Part shown: positions 1-11,211 of the stretch, in pieces
Position numbering within the stretch: position 1 is the stretch's first letter
How the letters are laid out: each line of letters begins with the position of its first letter
Assembly (NCBI GenBank): GCA_025458865.1
Contig: JALORP010000035.1
Span: 1-56,911 of the forward strand
Reading direction: 5' to 3'
Source of the DNA: Steroidobacteraceae bacterium
GTDB taxonomy: Bacteria; Pseudomonadota; Gammaproteobacteria; Steroidobacterales; Steroidobacteraceae
Length of the DNA: 56,911 nucleotides
Translations under genes and position numbers: made by a program
Notes under the pieces: model-generated
The model's input: only the letters and a program-made list of their open reading frames with translations
What the model was told of the DNA's origin: nothing
The model's database searches: none

Positions 1-179
1 TGCGCGCGGGCGAGGTGGCCGGAGGCCCCCCAGAGTGAGCGCGTTGTTCCGCGCGAACGACGTGGGGGCCCGGCCGGATCCCGCCCGCGCGCGAGGCACT
101 GTCCTCATCCCGGTTCCCGTCCCGGTCGCGGCGCAAGCACCGCCTCGGGATCCGGCCCGCGCGCGAGGCTCGACGCCGC

Positions 180-1814
180 CTAGTCGGCCGGCACCGCTCG
201 CTTGACGCCGAAGGTCTCGCCGAAGAAGTCACCCGGCAGCCACGCAGGGCGCTTCCGGTCGTTGGCGATCGCCAGGCCGATGCGGGCGTTCACGCGCGCG
301 AGGCTCGCGAGCGACGGCCAGTGGATCGGCAGTTCCGTTTCGTCGCTCGGCATGTGGTAGTCGCGGATCAGGAACTCCCTGAACACCGCGTCCGGATCCA
401 CCGCCGGGTCCGAGGACTTCGCGCCCGCGTCCACGTACAGCGCCGGGATACCCTCGCGCACGAAGGAGTACTGGTCACTGCGCACGAACGTCACCTCGGC
501 CGGGTCCGGGTCCGGCATCATCTCGATGCCCTCGGCCTCGAGCGCGCGCCGCGCCACCTCTCCGAGGGTCGAGTGCTCCGCGCCGTAGGCAGTGAAGCCC
601 GACATCGGGAACAACGCCATCGGCATGTCCATGTTCACGTTCGCGACGATCGCGTCCTTCGGCACGGTCGGGAACATCGCGAAGTGCTTCGAGCCGAGCA
701 GGCCACGCTCCTCGGCGGTCACGGCCAGGAAGATGATCGAGCGCTTCGGCCGGGTCTTGCCGGTGGCGAGCAGGCGCGCGGCCTCGAGCATCACGGCCGT
801 GCCGCTCGCGTTGTCCAGGGCGCCGTTGTAGATCGTGTCGCCGTTGACCGCCGCGCCCTTGCCGAGGTGGTCGAGGTGCGCCGTGAAGACGACGTACTCC
901 CCGGCGAGCTTCGGGTCAGAGCCCGGCAGCACGCCGACCACGTTGGTGCACTGCGTGCGGCCGATCGCGGCGCGCAGCGTGAGTGCGATCGTGGCGGGAA
1001 GGTCGAAGCCCTGCGGCCGGCCCGCCTCCGCGTCGGCGAAGACCTGCTCCAGCGTCCTCGGGCCGCCGTCGAAGACCTTCGCCGCCGAGGCGAGGTTCAG
1101 CGAGATCGAGGCCTTGAGCTCGGGGTAAGCCTCGACCGGCTGTCCGGCCGAATCGACGAGCCGCATGCTCGGCACCCAGGACAGGCGCACGGCCCGGTCC
1201 CACGGCCAGCGTTGCTCGTCGGCGGGCGTATTGAGCGACACGACGCCGACCGCGCCGCGGGCGGCGAGCTGGCGGGTCTTCTCGCGCGAGTAATGCGCGC
1301 GCTGGCTGTTGGGGAAGTGCGCCGGCGCGCCGGACAGCACCACTGCCACCTTGCCCGCCACGTCCACGCCGGCGTAGTCGTCGTAGCCCAACTCGGGCGC
1401 GGACACGCCGAAGCCGACGAACACGAGCGGCGCGGACACCGAGGCCTCGGTGCCGAAGAAGCTGAACCCGGGGATGAAGTCCACCGCCGGGGCGAGCTCG
1501 ATGCGCACGCCGCCGCGCTCGACGGTGGCCCGCGCCGCCGGCACGACGCGCGTGGACTCGATCAGCTGCACCGGCTGCAGCCAGCCGCCGTCCGCGCCCG
1601 CGGGCCTGAGCCCGAGGGCCGCCATCTGCGTCGCCACGTAGCGCGCCGCGACCTGGAAGCCGCGCGAGCCGGTGGCGCGACCCTCGAGCAGGTCGTCCGC
1701 CAGGAACTCGACGTGCGCGCGCACCGCATCGGGCGACGCCGCGGGCGGGTCGGCGGCCACGGCGAGCGAAGGCGCGCAGGCCAGCGCGGCTGCGACAATG
1801 AGCGGGTGACGCAT
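180..1814 (-). CDS. M28-family zinc metallopeptidase, secreted
   Basis: 544-residue predicted aminopeptidase of the M28 family. The N-terminus (MRHPLIVAAALACAPSLAVAA) is a classical signal peptide, so the enzyme should act in the periplasm or outside the cell. A PA-type insert domain covers roughly residues 120-240. The zinc-site signatures follow in order: FTAHLDHLG, a GALDNASGTA segment, AVTAEERGLLGSKHF (catalytic EE) and a C-terminal YHMPSDE segment that supplies the last metal-binding His. I chose the ATG at 1814 because a CGGAG lies 7 nt upstream; an in-frame TTG two codons earlier has no such site. It is the last gene before the window edge and is separated by about 50 bp from hrpB on the same strand. 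Exact peptide substrate unknown. Confidence 0.9.
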   Translation of the reverse strand: MRHPLIVAAALACAPSLAVAADPPAASPDAVRAHVEFLADDLLEGRATGSRGFQVAARYVATQMAALGLRPAGADGGWLQPVQLIESTRVVPAARATVERGGVRIELAPAVDFIPGFSFFGTEASVSAPLVFVGFGVSAPELGYDDYAGVDVAGKVAVVLSGAPAHFPNSQRAHYSREKTRQLAARGAVGVVSLNTPADEQRWPWDRAVRLSWVPSMRLVDSAGQPVEAYPELKASISLNLASAAKVFDGGPRTLEQVFADAEAGRPQGFDLPATIALTLRAAIGRTQCTNVVGVLPGSDPKLAGEYVVFTAHLDHLGKGAAVNGDTIYNGALDNASGTAVMLEAARLLATGKTRPKRSIIFLAVTAEERGLLGSKHFAMFPTVPKDAIVANVNMDMPMALFPMSGFTAYGAEHSTLGEVARRALEAEGIEMMPDPDPAEVTFVRSDQYSFVREGIPALYVDAGAKSSDPAVDPDAVFREFLIRDYHMPSDETELPIHWPSLASLARVNARIGLAIANDRKRPAWLPGDFFGETFGVKRAVPAD

Positions 1815-1866
1815 CGTCAATCTCCGGGAGGGGAGCCTGGAGTCTAGCCGATGAGCGCGGTCGGCT

Positions 1867-4386
1867 TCAGCGCGGCCGCACGCGGTGCGTCGGCGTCGCG
1901 CTGTGCGGGTCCTCGGGCCAGTAGTGCCTCGGGTAGCGGCCCTTCAGCTCCTTCCTGACCTCCGCATAGCCGCGCTGCCAGAAGCTCTCGAGGTCGCGGG
2001 TGACCTGCACCGGCCGCTGCGCGGGCGAGAGCAGCGAAATGGTGAGCGGCACGCGCCCGCCGGCGACGCGCGGCGTCTCCGTGAGCCCGAACACTTCCTG
2101 CAGCCGCACTGCGAAGCCCGGCGCATGCGGGTCCGAGTAGTCGATGGGAATGCGCGAGCCGCTCGGAACCGTGAGGTGCGTGGGGGCGAGCGACTCGAGG
2201 CGCCGCACGCGATCGTGCCCGAGCTGCGCGGCGAGGGCGGCGTGAAGGTCCAGCGAACCGAGCTGCGTAAGCCGGGTGATGCCTTCGAGCCACGGCGCGA
2301 GCCAGGCCTCGAGCGTGCCCATGAGCGATTCGTCGTCGAGCGCGGGCCAACCGGGCTCGGACGCGCCGAGGTGGCGGCGCACGAACTCGGCGCGCTCGCG
2401 CAGGCTGGCCGCCGCCTTCGACCAGGGCAGCGCCTGCAGTCCAGCGCCGCGCAGGCCCTCGATCAGCGCCGCCTGCACCCGGGCCGGGTCCGGCGCGGCG
2501 AGGCGCGACTCCTCGAGCAGCAGCGCGCCGAGGCGCAGCTCCCGTCGCGCCACCACCGCGCCTTCACGCGCGTCCCAGCAGACGACCTCCCGCTCCTCGA
2601 TGAGGCTGCCGAGGTGCGCATCCAGGTCCTCGCGCGCGACCGGCGCTCCGAGGAATATGCGCGCCTCGCGCTCCCCGGCGTCGAGTTCCGCGGCGACGAT
2701 GCACGGTGCCTGGGACAGAGGCTGCAGGTCGGCGAAGAAGGCGCCACGCCCGCCGGACAGCACGAAGCGGCCGGTGCCCCCGCGCTTGAGGCCGATGCGG
2801 TCGGGGTAGGCGAGGGCGAGCAGAAGGCCGGCCTTCGCCGTCGACCCGCCGCGCCCCTGCGACACTCCGAGCTCGGCCTGCCACTGGCGCGAAAGGCGCA
2901 GGGCCCGCGCGCGCGCACCGGCATCCACCGAGGCATCGGCCGGCGGCGGGGCGCCATGCAGGGCCTCCACGCGCAGGCGGATGTCCGCGTCGCGCGAGGC
3001 GCCCGGGCCGCGCATCAGGTCGCGCTCGGAGAGCACGGCCGCGAGCTCGCAGGCGAGCGCGCCGAGACCGAGGCGGGCGCCCTCGATCATCATGTGCGCA
3101 AGCCGCGGGTGCGCGCCGAAGCCGGCCATGCGCCGGCCGTGCTGCGTGAGGCTGGCGTCGGCGGCGAGTGCGCCGAGTCCGCCGAGCAGCTCGCGCGCCT
3201 GGGCGAGCGCCGCCGCGGGCGGCGGGTCGAGCAGCGCGAGGGCGCCGGGGTCGTTCACGCCCCAGGCGGCGAGATCGAGCGCGAAGGGTGCAAGGTCGGC
3301 CTCGAGGATCTCGGGCGCCGTGGCGGGCTCGAGGGACCGGCCGTCCTCCTCGCGCCACAGCCGCAGGCACAGGCCAGGCCCGAGGCGGCCGGCGCGACCA
3401 CGCCGCTGGTCGGCGGCGGCGCGCGACACGCGCGTCGTGACCAGGCCGCTCATGCCGGTCAGCGGGTCGAAGCGCGCGCGGCGCGCGAAACCCGAGTCCA
3501 CCACGATGCGCACGCCCTCGATGGTGAGCGACGTCTCGGCGATCGCCGTGGCCAGCACCACCTTGCGCCGGCCCGGCGGCGCGGGCGAGAGCGCCGCGTC
3601 CTGCTCGGCGGGTGGCAGGTCGCCGAACAGTGGATGCGCCGAGACGCCCGCCGGCAGCCCGGTCTCTGCGAGCAATCGCGCGACGCGGCGGATCTCGGGC
3701 GCGCCCGGCAGGAACACCAGCACGTCACCGGCAGGCTCCTCGAGCGCGAGCCGGATGGCGCGCACGACGTCGCGCGCGAGGGTGGCCGGCTCGGCCCGGG
3801 CGAGGTGGCGCGTCTCGACCGGGAAGGCCCGGCCCTCGGCGGTGATCACGGGCGCATCGCCGAGGAGCCGCGCGACGGACGCCGCATCGAGCGTGGCGGA
3901 CATGACCAGAAGGCGCAGGTCGTCGCGCAGGTGCGCCTGCACGTCGAGCGCGAGCGCGAGGCCGAGGTCGGCGACGAGGCTGCGCTCGTGGAACTCGTCG
4001 AAGATGACGAGCCCGACGTCCTCGAGCGCCGGGTCGGACTGCAGCATGCGCGTGAGCACGCCCTCGGTGACCACGGTGAGCCGCGTCTCGCGCGAGACCT
4101 TCGTCTCGAGTCGCGTGCGGTAGCCGACGCGCCGGCCGACCGGCTCGCCGAGCAGCGTGGCCATGCGTGTCGCGACGGCGCGCGCAGCGAGGCGGCGCGG
4201 CTCGAGCATGAGGATGCCGCGGCCGCCGAGCCACGCCTCTTCGAGCAGCGCGAGCGGCACGGCCGTGCTCTTGCCCGCGCCCGGCGGGGCCGTGAGCACC
4301 GCGGCGCGCGACTGCGCGAGCGCCCGGGTGACCGCCGGCAATTGCGGTGCGATCGGCAGCTCGGCGCAGGCGGCGGGCAGCGGCAT
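1867..4386 (-). CDS. hrpB: ATP-dependent helicase HrpB
   Basis: 839-residue DEAH/RHA-family helicase. Walker A (PPGAGKST) lies near residue 35 and the Walker B/DEAH-like box reads DEFHERS, followed by SAT (MSATLD), the TAIAETSLT motif and QRRGRAGR motif VI. The C-terminal half carries the HrpB-specific regions with a conserved RIPIDYSDPHAPG segment near the end. Length is close to E. coli HrpB (about 810-820). The start at 4386 (MPLPAACAELPIAP) was preferred because upstream residues in the same frame are not family-like. Divergently transcribed from lon across a 223-bp gap. The physiological role of HrpB in most bacteria remains loosely defined; an RNA helicase role is inferred from the family. 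Confidence 0.95.
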   Translation of the reverse strand: MPLPAACAELPIAPQLPAVTRALAQSRAAVLTAPPGAGKSTAVPLALLEEAWLGGRGILMLEPRRLAARAVATRMATLLGEPVGRRVGYRTRLETKVSRETRLTVVTEGVLTRMLQSDPALEDVGLVIFDEFHERSLVADLGLALALDVQAHLRDDLRLLVMSATLDAASVARLLGDAPVITAEGRAFPVETRHLARAEPATLARDVVRAIRLALEEPAGDVLVFLPGAPEIRRVARLLAETGLPAGVSAHPLFGDLPPAEQDAALSPAPPGRRKVVLATAIAETSLTIEGVRIVVDSGFARRARFDPLTGMSGLVTTRVSRAAADQRRGRAGRLGPGLCLRLWREEDGRSLEPATAPEILEADLAPFALDLAAWGVNDPGALALLDPPPAAALAQARELLGGLGALAADASLTQHGRRMAGFGAHPRLAHMMIEGARLGLGALACELAAVLSERDLMRGPGASRDADIRLRVEALHGAPPPADASVDAGARARALRLSRQWQAELGVSQGRGGSTAKAGLLLALAYPDRIGLKRGGTGRFVLSGGRGAFFADLQPLSQAPCIVAAELDAGEREARIFLGAPVAREDLDAHLGSLIEEREVVCWDAREGAVVARRELRLGALLLEESRLAAPDPARVQAALIEGLRGAGLQALPWSKAAASLRERAEFVRRHLGASEPGWPALDDESLMGTLEAWLAPWLEGITRLTQLGSLDLHAALAAQLGHDRVRRLESLAPTHLTVPSGSRIPIDYSDPHAPGFAVRLQEVFGLTETPRVAGGRVPLTISLLSPAQRPVQVTRDLESFWQRGYAEVRKELKGRYPRHYWPEDPHSATPTHRVRPR

Positions 4387-4541
4387 CGTCGGTGTCGGGT
4401 CCCGGGAGTCAGGCGCGGTACAGTACCGGGCCCCTCCCGGCCCCACAACGCGCCCCGTGGTGTCCGGGCCGGGCCATCACGTTCGATGCCGGACCCTGCT
4501 GTCCTCCGTCCGCCGGCCGGACATCCTGCGACCGGCCAGGA

Positions 4542-4570
4542 CTTGCAGGGCCGTCCGGCCGCCCCCATCT
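4542..4570 (+). promoter_or_regulatory. Candidate sigma-32 heat-shock promoter of lon
   Basis: CTTGCAG at 4542-4548 and CCCCATCT at 4563-4570, separated by 14 nt, match the heat-shock sigma factor consensus CTTGAAA-N(11-16)-CCCCATnT with two mismatches in the -35 and none in the -10. Transcription would begin near 4577, about 33 nt before the lon ATG. Lon is a classical sigma-32 target, which makes the placement convincing. Confidence 0.6.
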
Positions 4571-4609
4571 GCCACCCCAGCAGGCCGTTCCCGGCCGAAG
4601 GGGTTTGAC

Positions 4610-6994
<2,385 letters not shown>

Positions 6995-7070
6995 GAACGC
7001 GCTGCACGGGTGGCGTGGGCCGCGGGCCGCGGACTTGACGCGGCCCGGGCGGTGAGCATCCTTGCAGCGC

Positions 7071-7637
7071 ATGGATCCCCGCCGGCTGCCGCCCTCGATA
7101 GTCGCCTTCGCCGCCCTGGTCGCCCTCGCGGGCTGTGCCGGGGCGCCGCAGCACCCGCCCGCGCCCCCGGTCGAGCCTGCCGTGCCGGTCGCGGCGGAGT
7201 CCACGGGGACGGCGCCCATGCTTCCCGCCGCCTCGCCGGTCGCCGACGCCGTCATCTCGCGCGCCCGCGGCCTGCTCGGCACGCCCTATCGGTTCGGCGG
7301 AGCTGATCCCGCGGCGGGGTTCGACTGTTCCGGCCTCGTGCATTTCGTGTACGCCGAGGCCGGCATCCGCCTGCCGCGCACCGCCGAGTCGCAGCAAGGC
7401 GCGGCCGCGCGCATCGAGAGGGAGTTGCTCGCCCCGGGTGACCTCGTGTTCTTCCGCCTGCCGGAGCCCCACGTCGGCATCTACGCCGGCGGTGGAGAGT
7501 TCATCCACGCGCCGGGTCGCGGTCGGGGCGTCGAGGTGGCGCGCCTGCAGGACCCCTGGTTCGTGCTGGCCTTCGCAGGCGCGGGGCGCGTGCTCGAGGC
7601 AGCGCCATCGTTGCTGGAAGGGGCCTCGCTGCGCTGA
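7071..7637 (+). CDS. NlpC/P60 family cell-wall hydrolase, lipoprotein
   Basis: 188-residue predicted lipoprotein with a C-terminal NlpC/P60 cysteine-peptidase domain that would cleave peptide cross-links in peptidoglycan. The lipobox is ALAGC after a hydrophobic stretch, so the mature protein should be anchored by a lipidated Cys at about residue 21. Catalytic features are present: FDCSGLV (nucleophile Cys), a PHVGIYAG segment (His) and EFIHAP. A Pro/Ala-rich linker separates the lipid anchor from the domain. A TTG three codons upstream could also be used; the ATG at 7071 is the simpler choice. It lies 76 bp after lon and converges with rluB. Similar to small Spr/MepS-type endopeptidases, but I would not assign one of those names. 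Confidence 0.85.
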   Translation: MDPRRLPPSIVAFAALVALAGCAGAPQHPPAPPVEPAVPVAAESTGTAPMLPAASPVADAVISRARGLLGTPYRFGGADPAAGFDCSGLVHFVYAEAGIRLPRTAESQQGAAARIERELLAPGDLVFFRLPEPHVGIYAGGGEFIHAPGRGRGVEVARLQDPWFVLAFAGAGRVLEAAPSLLEGASLR

Positions 7638-7647
7638 CGTGCCGCGA

Positions 7648-8577
7648 TCACTTCGCGGCGAGCAGCACCGCGCCGCGTAGCGCCGCGACCTCGGCCTCGG
7701 TGAGCGGCCTGGCCGCGCCGGATTTCAGCGAGCCGAGCCTGAGCGGGCCGATGGCGACGCGCTCGAGCCGGCGCACCTTGAGGCCCACGTGGGCGAGGAG
7801 GCGGCGGATCTCCCGGTTCTGCCCCTCGCGCAGCATGATCGACAGCACCGACACGCCGCCGGTGCGGCGGTCCTTCCAGCTCTTGACCACCCGGATGTTC
7901 CCGACCGCGGCGCGCTTGGCGCCGCCGCCGCCGCCCGCGGCCTTGCTGCGGGCGATGGCCTCCGGCCCGGCGAGGTAGATGCCGCGCCGCAGGCGATCGA
8001 GCGCAGCCGGCTCGAGGGCGCCCTCTGCCGTGACGTGGTACTCCTTGGCGATGCCATGGCGTGGATGCGCGAGGCGGTGGGCCAGCTCGCCGTCGTCGGT
8101 CAGCAGCACGAGGCCGGTCGAGTCGGCGTCGAGCCGGCCGACCGGGTAGACCCGCCTGCCGCGCGGCAGGCGGCCCGCGACGAGCGACACCACGTTCACG
8201 CGTCCCTCTGGATCGCGCACGGTGGAGATGACGCCCTTTGGCTTGTTGGCGGCGAAGTACAGGTGCGCCTCGCGGGCACGCTGCACGCGTCGCGCGGTGT
8301 CGATGACTTCCCCGTCGAACTCGATCAGGTCGTCCTGCGGCCGCACGAGGCAGGGCAGCGCGTGCACGGGCCGGCCGTTGACCCGCACGCGGCCCGCCAG
8401 GATCGCCAGCTCGCAGTCGCGTCGCGAGGCGACTCCGGCGTCGGCCAGCACCTTCTGCAGGCGCTCGCCCGCCTCTTCCGCGGCGGGCGGCGGGGAGGGG
8501 CGGCGCTGGGCGCGGCGCGCGGGAGGCTTGCGGGGGCCCGGTGCAGGGCGGAAACGCGGGTCGTCGGTGTCTTGCAT
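7648..8577 (-). CDS. rluB: 23S rRNA pseudouridine synthase, RluB-like
   Basis: 309-residue RsuA/RluB/RluE-family pseudouridine synthase. An N-terminal Pro/Arg-rich tail (about 40 residues) precedes an S4 RNA-binding domain (GERLQKVLADAGVASRRD), then the catalytic domain with PVGRLDADSTGLVLLTDDG, which contains the family's catalytic Asp. NREIRRLLAHVGLKVRRLER is the conserved C-terminal region. The presence of both an S4 domain and an RluB-sized catalytic domain favours RluB (position 2605 of 23S rRNA) over RsuA or RluE, but this subfamily call is an inference from length and layout. Converges with the NlpC/P60 gene. Confidence 0.85.
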   Translation of the reverse strand: MQDTDDPRFRPAPGPRKPPARRAQRRPSPPPAAEEAGERLQKVLADAGVASRRDCELAILAGRVRVNGRPVHALPCLVRPQDDLIEFDGEVIDTARRVQRAREAHLYFAANKPKGVISTVRDPEGRVNVVSLVAGRLPRGRRVYPVGRLDADSTGLVLLTDDGELAHRLAHPRHGIAKEYHVTAEGALEPAALDRLRRGIYLAGPEAIARSKAAGGGGGAKRAAVGNIRVVKSWKDRRTGGVSVLSIMLREGQNREIRRLLAHVGLKVRRLERVAIGPLRLGSLKSGAARPLTEAEVAALRGAVLLAAK

Positions 8578-8752
8578 GGTGCGCCATCTTAGCGGCAGCC
8601 CCGGCCAGGCTTCCTGCGGATGCTGCGGGCATCGGCCAGGGCCCGCGCCGCAGCCCGCAGCGTCGGAATTTCTTACGGTCGGGAGCGGGCTTGGCCGTGA
8701 CGCCGCCAGGGCGAAGACTCAACTTGCTGATTTGGCTGGGCGCGCTGAGCCA

Positions 8753-8769
8753 TGGCACGCAACTTGTCT
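8753..8769 (+). promoter_or_regulatory. Candidate sigma-54 (-24/-12) promoter
   Basis: TGGCACGCAACTTGTCT fits the sigma-54 consensus TGGCACG-N4-TTGCW except that the -12 GC is GT. The -24 GG is at 8754-8755. Transcription would start near 8777 and read into the GGA-rich candidate sRNA that ends at the 8907-8933 terminator. The 175 bp between the rluB start and this site leaves room for an activator. The -12 mismatch is a real weakness. Confidence 0.4.
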
Positions 8770-8776
8770 AAGGATC

Positions 8777-8933
8777 ATTCAAGTCCGGGAGACTGGACGC
8801 TAGGGGATGCTGGCCGCCTCGACGCGGACCGCAGGATGACTAAAGAGGGAATAACCACAACGATGCCCGGGGTCACCGGCGCCACGTGAACCAAAGAGGG
8901 AACTGACCCCGCCGCAAGGCGGGGTTCTTGTTT
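8777..8933 (+). ncRNA. Candidate GGA-rich small RNA (CsrA/RsmA-sequestering type)
   Basis: Intergenic stretch of about 157 nt with no coding potential I can support, lying between a sigma-54-like promoter and a strong intrinsic terminator. It carries repeated GGA motifs of the kind bound by CsrA/RsmA: CGGGA, TGGA, GGGGA, CAGGATG (the exact CsrB repeat, 8832-8838), AGAGGGA and AGAGGGA; another AGGAT lies just upstream of the predicted start. At least one sits in an ideal hairpin, with AGTC/GACT as stem and CGGGA as loop near 8789-8801. No adjacent gene explains the transcript. Alternative: part of the 3' end (AAAGAGGGAA, twice) may be a REP-like repeat rather than RNA function. Both the promoter and the class are inferred. 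Confidence 0.4.
8907..8933 (+). terminator. Rho-independent terminator
   Basis: Perfect 7-bp stem CCCCGCC/GGCGGGG around a GCAA tetraloop (8907-8924) followed by TTCTTGTTT. It points along the plus strand, where there is no coding gene upstream, which is the main reason to suspect a small RNA here. Confidence 0.75.
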
Positions 8934-8953
8934 CCGGACCCGGGAAAGCCGCT

Positions 8954-10663
8954 TCAGGCCGAGAAGAACTGCAGCGCGCCGAAGCGCCCGTCGAGCACCG
9001 CGCGCGGCGCGACGCCAGGCGCGTCGAGTTCTGCCGCGATGCGGCGGGCTTCGTCGAGATACCGTGCGTAGCGGCGCGCGCGCTCGGCCGCGGGCAGCGC
9101 GGTCGGCGGCAATTCCCCGGCGCCGAGCGCCGCCGCGAGCGACAGGGGCTCTGCGCGCTCGACGAACTCGCGGTGACGCCACTGTCCCGTCAACGGGTCG
9201 AATTCGTACAGCGGCAGGAAGCGGTGGCCGTGCAGGGCGACGAACGCGACCGCCTCGATCACGTAGTCTGCCTCGGCCTCGTCCATCACGAAGTGGAAGC
9301 CCACGCGGCACCAGCCGGGCTTGATGCCGTGGAAGCCCTCGCGCACGAACGCGCGGTACTGCTCCGAGGTGTCCTGGTCGATGCCGAGCAGGCGATGCCC
9401 GTAGGGCCCGGCGCAGGAACAGCCGGCGCGCGACTGGATGCCGAACAGGTCGTTGAGCAGCGCGGTGGCGAACTTCGGGTGCAGCCAGCCGCCGCGCGGG
9501 TCGCGCAGGTTGAAGGACACGATCCCGATGCGCCGCGCTGGGTCGGGGTTGCCGAGGATCTCGATCTCCTCGACCTGCGACCAGCGCCGCCAGGCGCGCC
9601 CAAGCAGCGCCTGCTCGATGGCCTCGATGCGTTGCTCGCCGACGGCCGACTTGAGTTCGAAGGCGAGGGCAGCGCGCAGCGTCTGCAGGATGCCGGGCGT
9701 GCCGGCCTTCTCGCGCTCCTCGATGTCGGCGATGAAGTCCTGGTCGACGGGGCTCACGTAGTCCACCGTGCCGCCGCCGGCGAGCGACGGCGGCAGGTCG
9801 CGGCGATAGAGCCGCTCGTTGAACACGAGCACGCCGCTCGCGCCAGGTCCGCCGAGGAACTTGTGCGGGGAGAGGAAGACCGCGTCGAGTGAGCGCTCGC
9901 CCGGGGCGCCGTCCGGGTTCATGTCGATCGGCACGTAGGGCCCGCTCGCGGCGTAGTCGAAGCAGGCGAAGGCCCCGTGCCGGTGCAGCAGCGCCGCGAT
10001 CTCGTGCACCGGCGTGCGCATGCCGGTGACGTTGGAGGCGGCCGAGAACGAGCCGATGCGCGGCCGGCCCTGCCAGCGCGGGTCCTTGAGCAGGCGCTCG
10101 AGGTGGGCGAGGTCCACGCCGCCGTCCGCGCCGAGGTCCACATTGACCACGGTGGCCAGGCCCTGGCGCCAGGACACTTCGTTCGAGTGGTGCTCATAGG
10201 GCCCGAGGAACACGACGGGCGCCTGCTCGCGGCGCGCGCGCCGCGCCGCGGCCGCAGCCTCGGCGCCGAGGGTCGTTTCCTCGATGCGCTCGATCGTCTC
10301 GCGCGTCGCCGGGGGCAGCGCCACGCCGAGGATGCGCTGCAGCCTGTCGATCGCGCCAGTCGCGCCGGTGCCGCAGGCCACGATGCAGCCGCCCGGGCCT
10401 GCGTTGACCGCGCGCTTGATGGCGGCCTCGGCCTCGTGCAGGAGGCGCGACATGCTGCGGCCGGTGACGTCGTCCTCGGTGTGGGTGTTCGCGTAGGTCT
10501 GCAGCAGGCCCTGCAGGTAGCGCTCGACGAAGCGCAGCGAGCGCCCCGAGGCGGTGTAGTCACAGTAGACCATCGGCCGGCGGCCGAAGGGCGTCTCGAT
10601 GGGGGCGTCTACGCCGATGACCTGGTCGCGCAGCGAGGCGAGATCGATGCTCGGGAGGCTCAT
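8954..10663 (-). CDS. Aminotransferase class V-fold PLP-dependent enzyme (cysteine desulfurase-like)
   Basis: 569-residue class V aminotransferase-fold enzyme. The PLP-binding Lys is in SPHKFLGGPGA and a cysteine-containing segment (SRAGCSCAGPYGH) lies where cysteine desulfurases of the SufS/CsdA group carry the active-site Cys loop. It is about 150 residues longer than SufS, with an extended C-terminal part, so it belongs to a longer uncharacterised branch and I would not call it sufS. The start at 10663 (MSLPSIDLASLRD) is the first in-frame ATG before family-like sequence; the open frame continues far upstream without homology. No suf or isc genes are nearby. Substrate unknown. Confidence 0.8.
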   Translation of the reverse strand: MSLPSIDLASLRDQVIGVDAPIETPFGRRPMVYCDYTASGRSLRFVERYLQGLLQTYANTHTEDDVTGRSMSRLLHEAEAAIKRAVNAGPGGCIVACGTGATGAIDRLQRILGVALPPATRETIERIEETTLGAEAAAAARRARREQAPVVFLGPYEHHSNEVSWRQGLATVVNVDLGADGGVDLAHLERLLKDPRWQGRPRIGSFSAASNVTGMRTPVHEIAALLHRHGAFACFDYAASGPYVPIDMNPDGAPGERSLDAVFLSPHKFLGGPGASGVLVFNERLYRRDLPPSLAGGGTVDYVSPVDQDFIADIEEREKAGTPGILQTLRAALAFELKSAVGEQRIEAIEQALLGRAWRRWSQVEEIEILGNPDPARRIGIVSFNLRDPRGGWLHPKFATALLNDLFGIQSRAGCSCAGPYGHRLLGIDQDTSEQYRAFVREGFHGIKPGWCRVGFHFVMDEAEADYVIEAVAFVALHGHRFLPLYEFDPLTGQWRHREFVERAEPLSLAAALGAGELPPTALPAAERARRYARYLDEARRIAAELDAPGVAPRAVLDGRFGALQFFSA

Positions 10664-10839
10664 GGAACACCTGTCGTATGGGCCACGGAACCGTAGCACG
10701 GCCCATGGGGACACGCGTTCCAATGGTTGCGCCCAGAAGGCTGCATGAGCGGCGACGTGGACTGCCTGCTGCGGGCGCGGAAAAGACAACGGCCCGGGAC
10801 GCGAGGCGCCCCGGGCCGCTGGATCGATCGTCAGCCAGA

Positions 10840-11211
10840 TCAGCCGAGCTTGGCGCCGGGCTTGAGCGCCCAGACCTTGCACCAGCCGCCGCCCTTGACG
10901 ACCTTGCCGGGGAACAGGTTGCAGGGGCCCTGCGGCGCGTCGGCGGCAGCCGTCCACTGGACGCAGTTGTGGCAGAACTGGCCGGCCTTGTGCATCGGGT
11001 TCGCCTTCGGATCGACCTTGTTGGCGTCGTGCACGTAGCCCAGCGCCTTGGCCTGCGGGCTCGCCGGGTCGAGCAGGCCGCCGGCCGCCGGGGCCGCCGG
11101 GGCGGCAGGCTTGGCCGCCTGCGGGTTGGCGAGGGCGGCTGCGGGAACGGCCGCCAGCCCAACCAGGGCGCCCTTGATCAAGGTGCGGCGCGAAATCGTC
11201 TCGTTGCTCAT
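10840..11211 (-). CDS. High-potential iron-sulfur protein (HiPIP)
   Basis: 123-residue periplasmic electron carrier. The N-terminus has a Tat-type signal (SRRTLIKG followed by a hydrophobic Ala-rich stretch), as expected for exported cofactor proteins. The mature part has four cysteines in the HiPIP arrangement: FCHNC, then APQGPCNLFPG, then GGGWCKVW, ligating one [4Fe-4S] cluster. An Ala/Pro-rich linker joins signal and domain. The ATG at 11211 has AAGGAG five nt upstream, which settles the start against an in-frame GTG two codons earlier. HiPIPs usually shuttle electrons between bc1-type complexes and reaction centres or oxidases; no partner is encoded next to it. Confidence 0.93.
   Translation of the reverse strand: MSNETISRRTLIKGALVGLAAVPAAALANPQAAKPAAPAAPAAGGLLDPASPQAKALGYVHDANKVDPKANPMHKAGQFCHNCVQWTAAADAPQGPCNLFPGKVVKGGGWCKVWALKPGAKLG

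Noticed and set aside
84..169. Two copies of CCCGCGCGCGAGGC (84-97 and 156-169) and inverted CCGGATCCCG arms before the M28 gene
   Set aside because: Low-complexity GC repeats at the window edge with no clear function.
1885..4608. Very long open frame opposite hrpB (over 900 codons)
   Set aside because: It is the antisense of a clear helicase gene, has Arg/Ala/Gly-biased composition and no domain; an effect of high GC.
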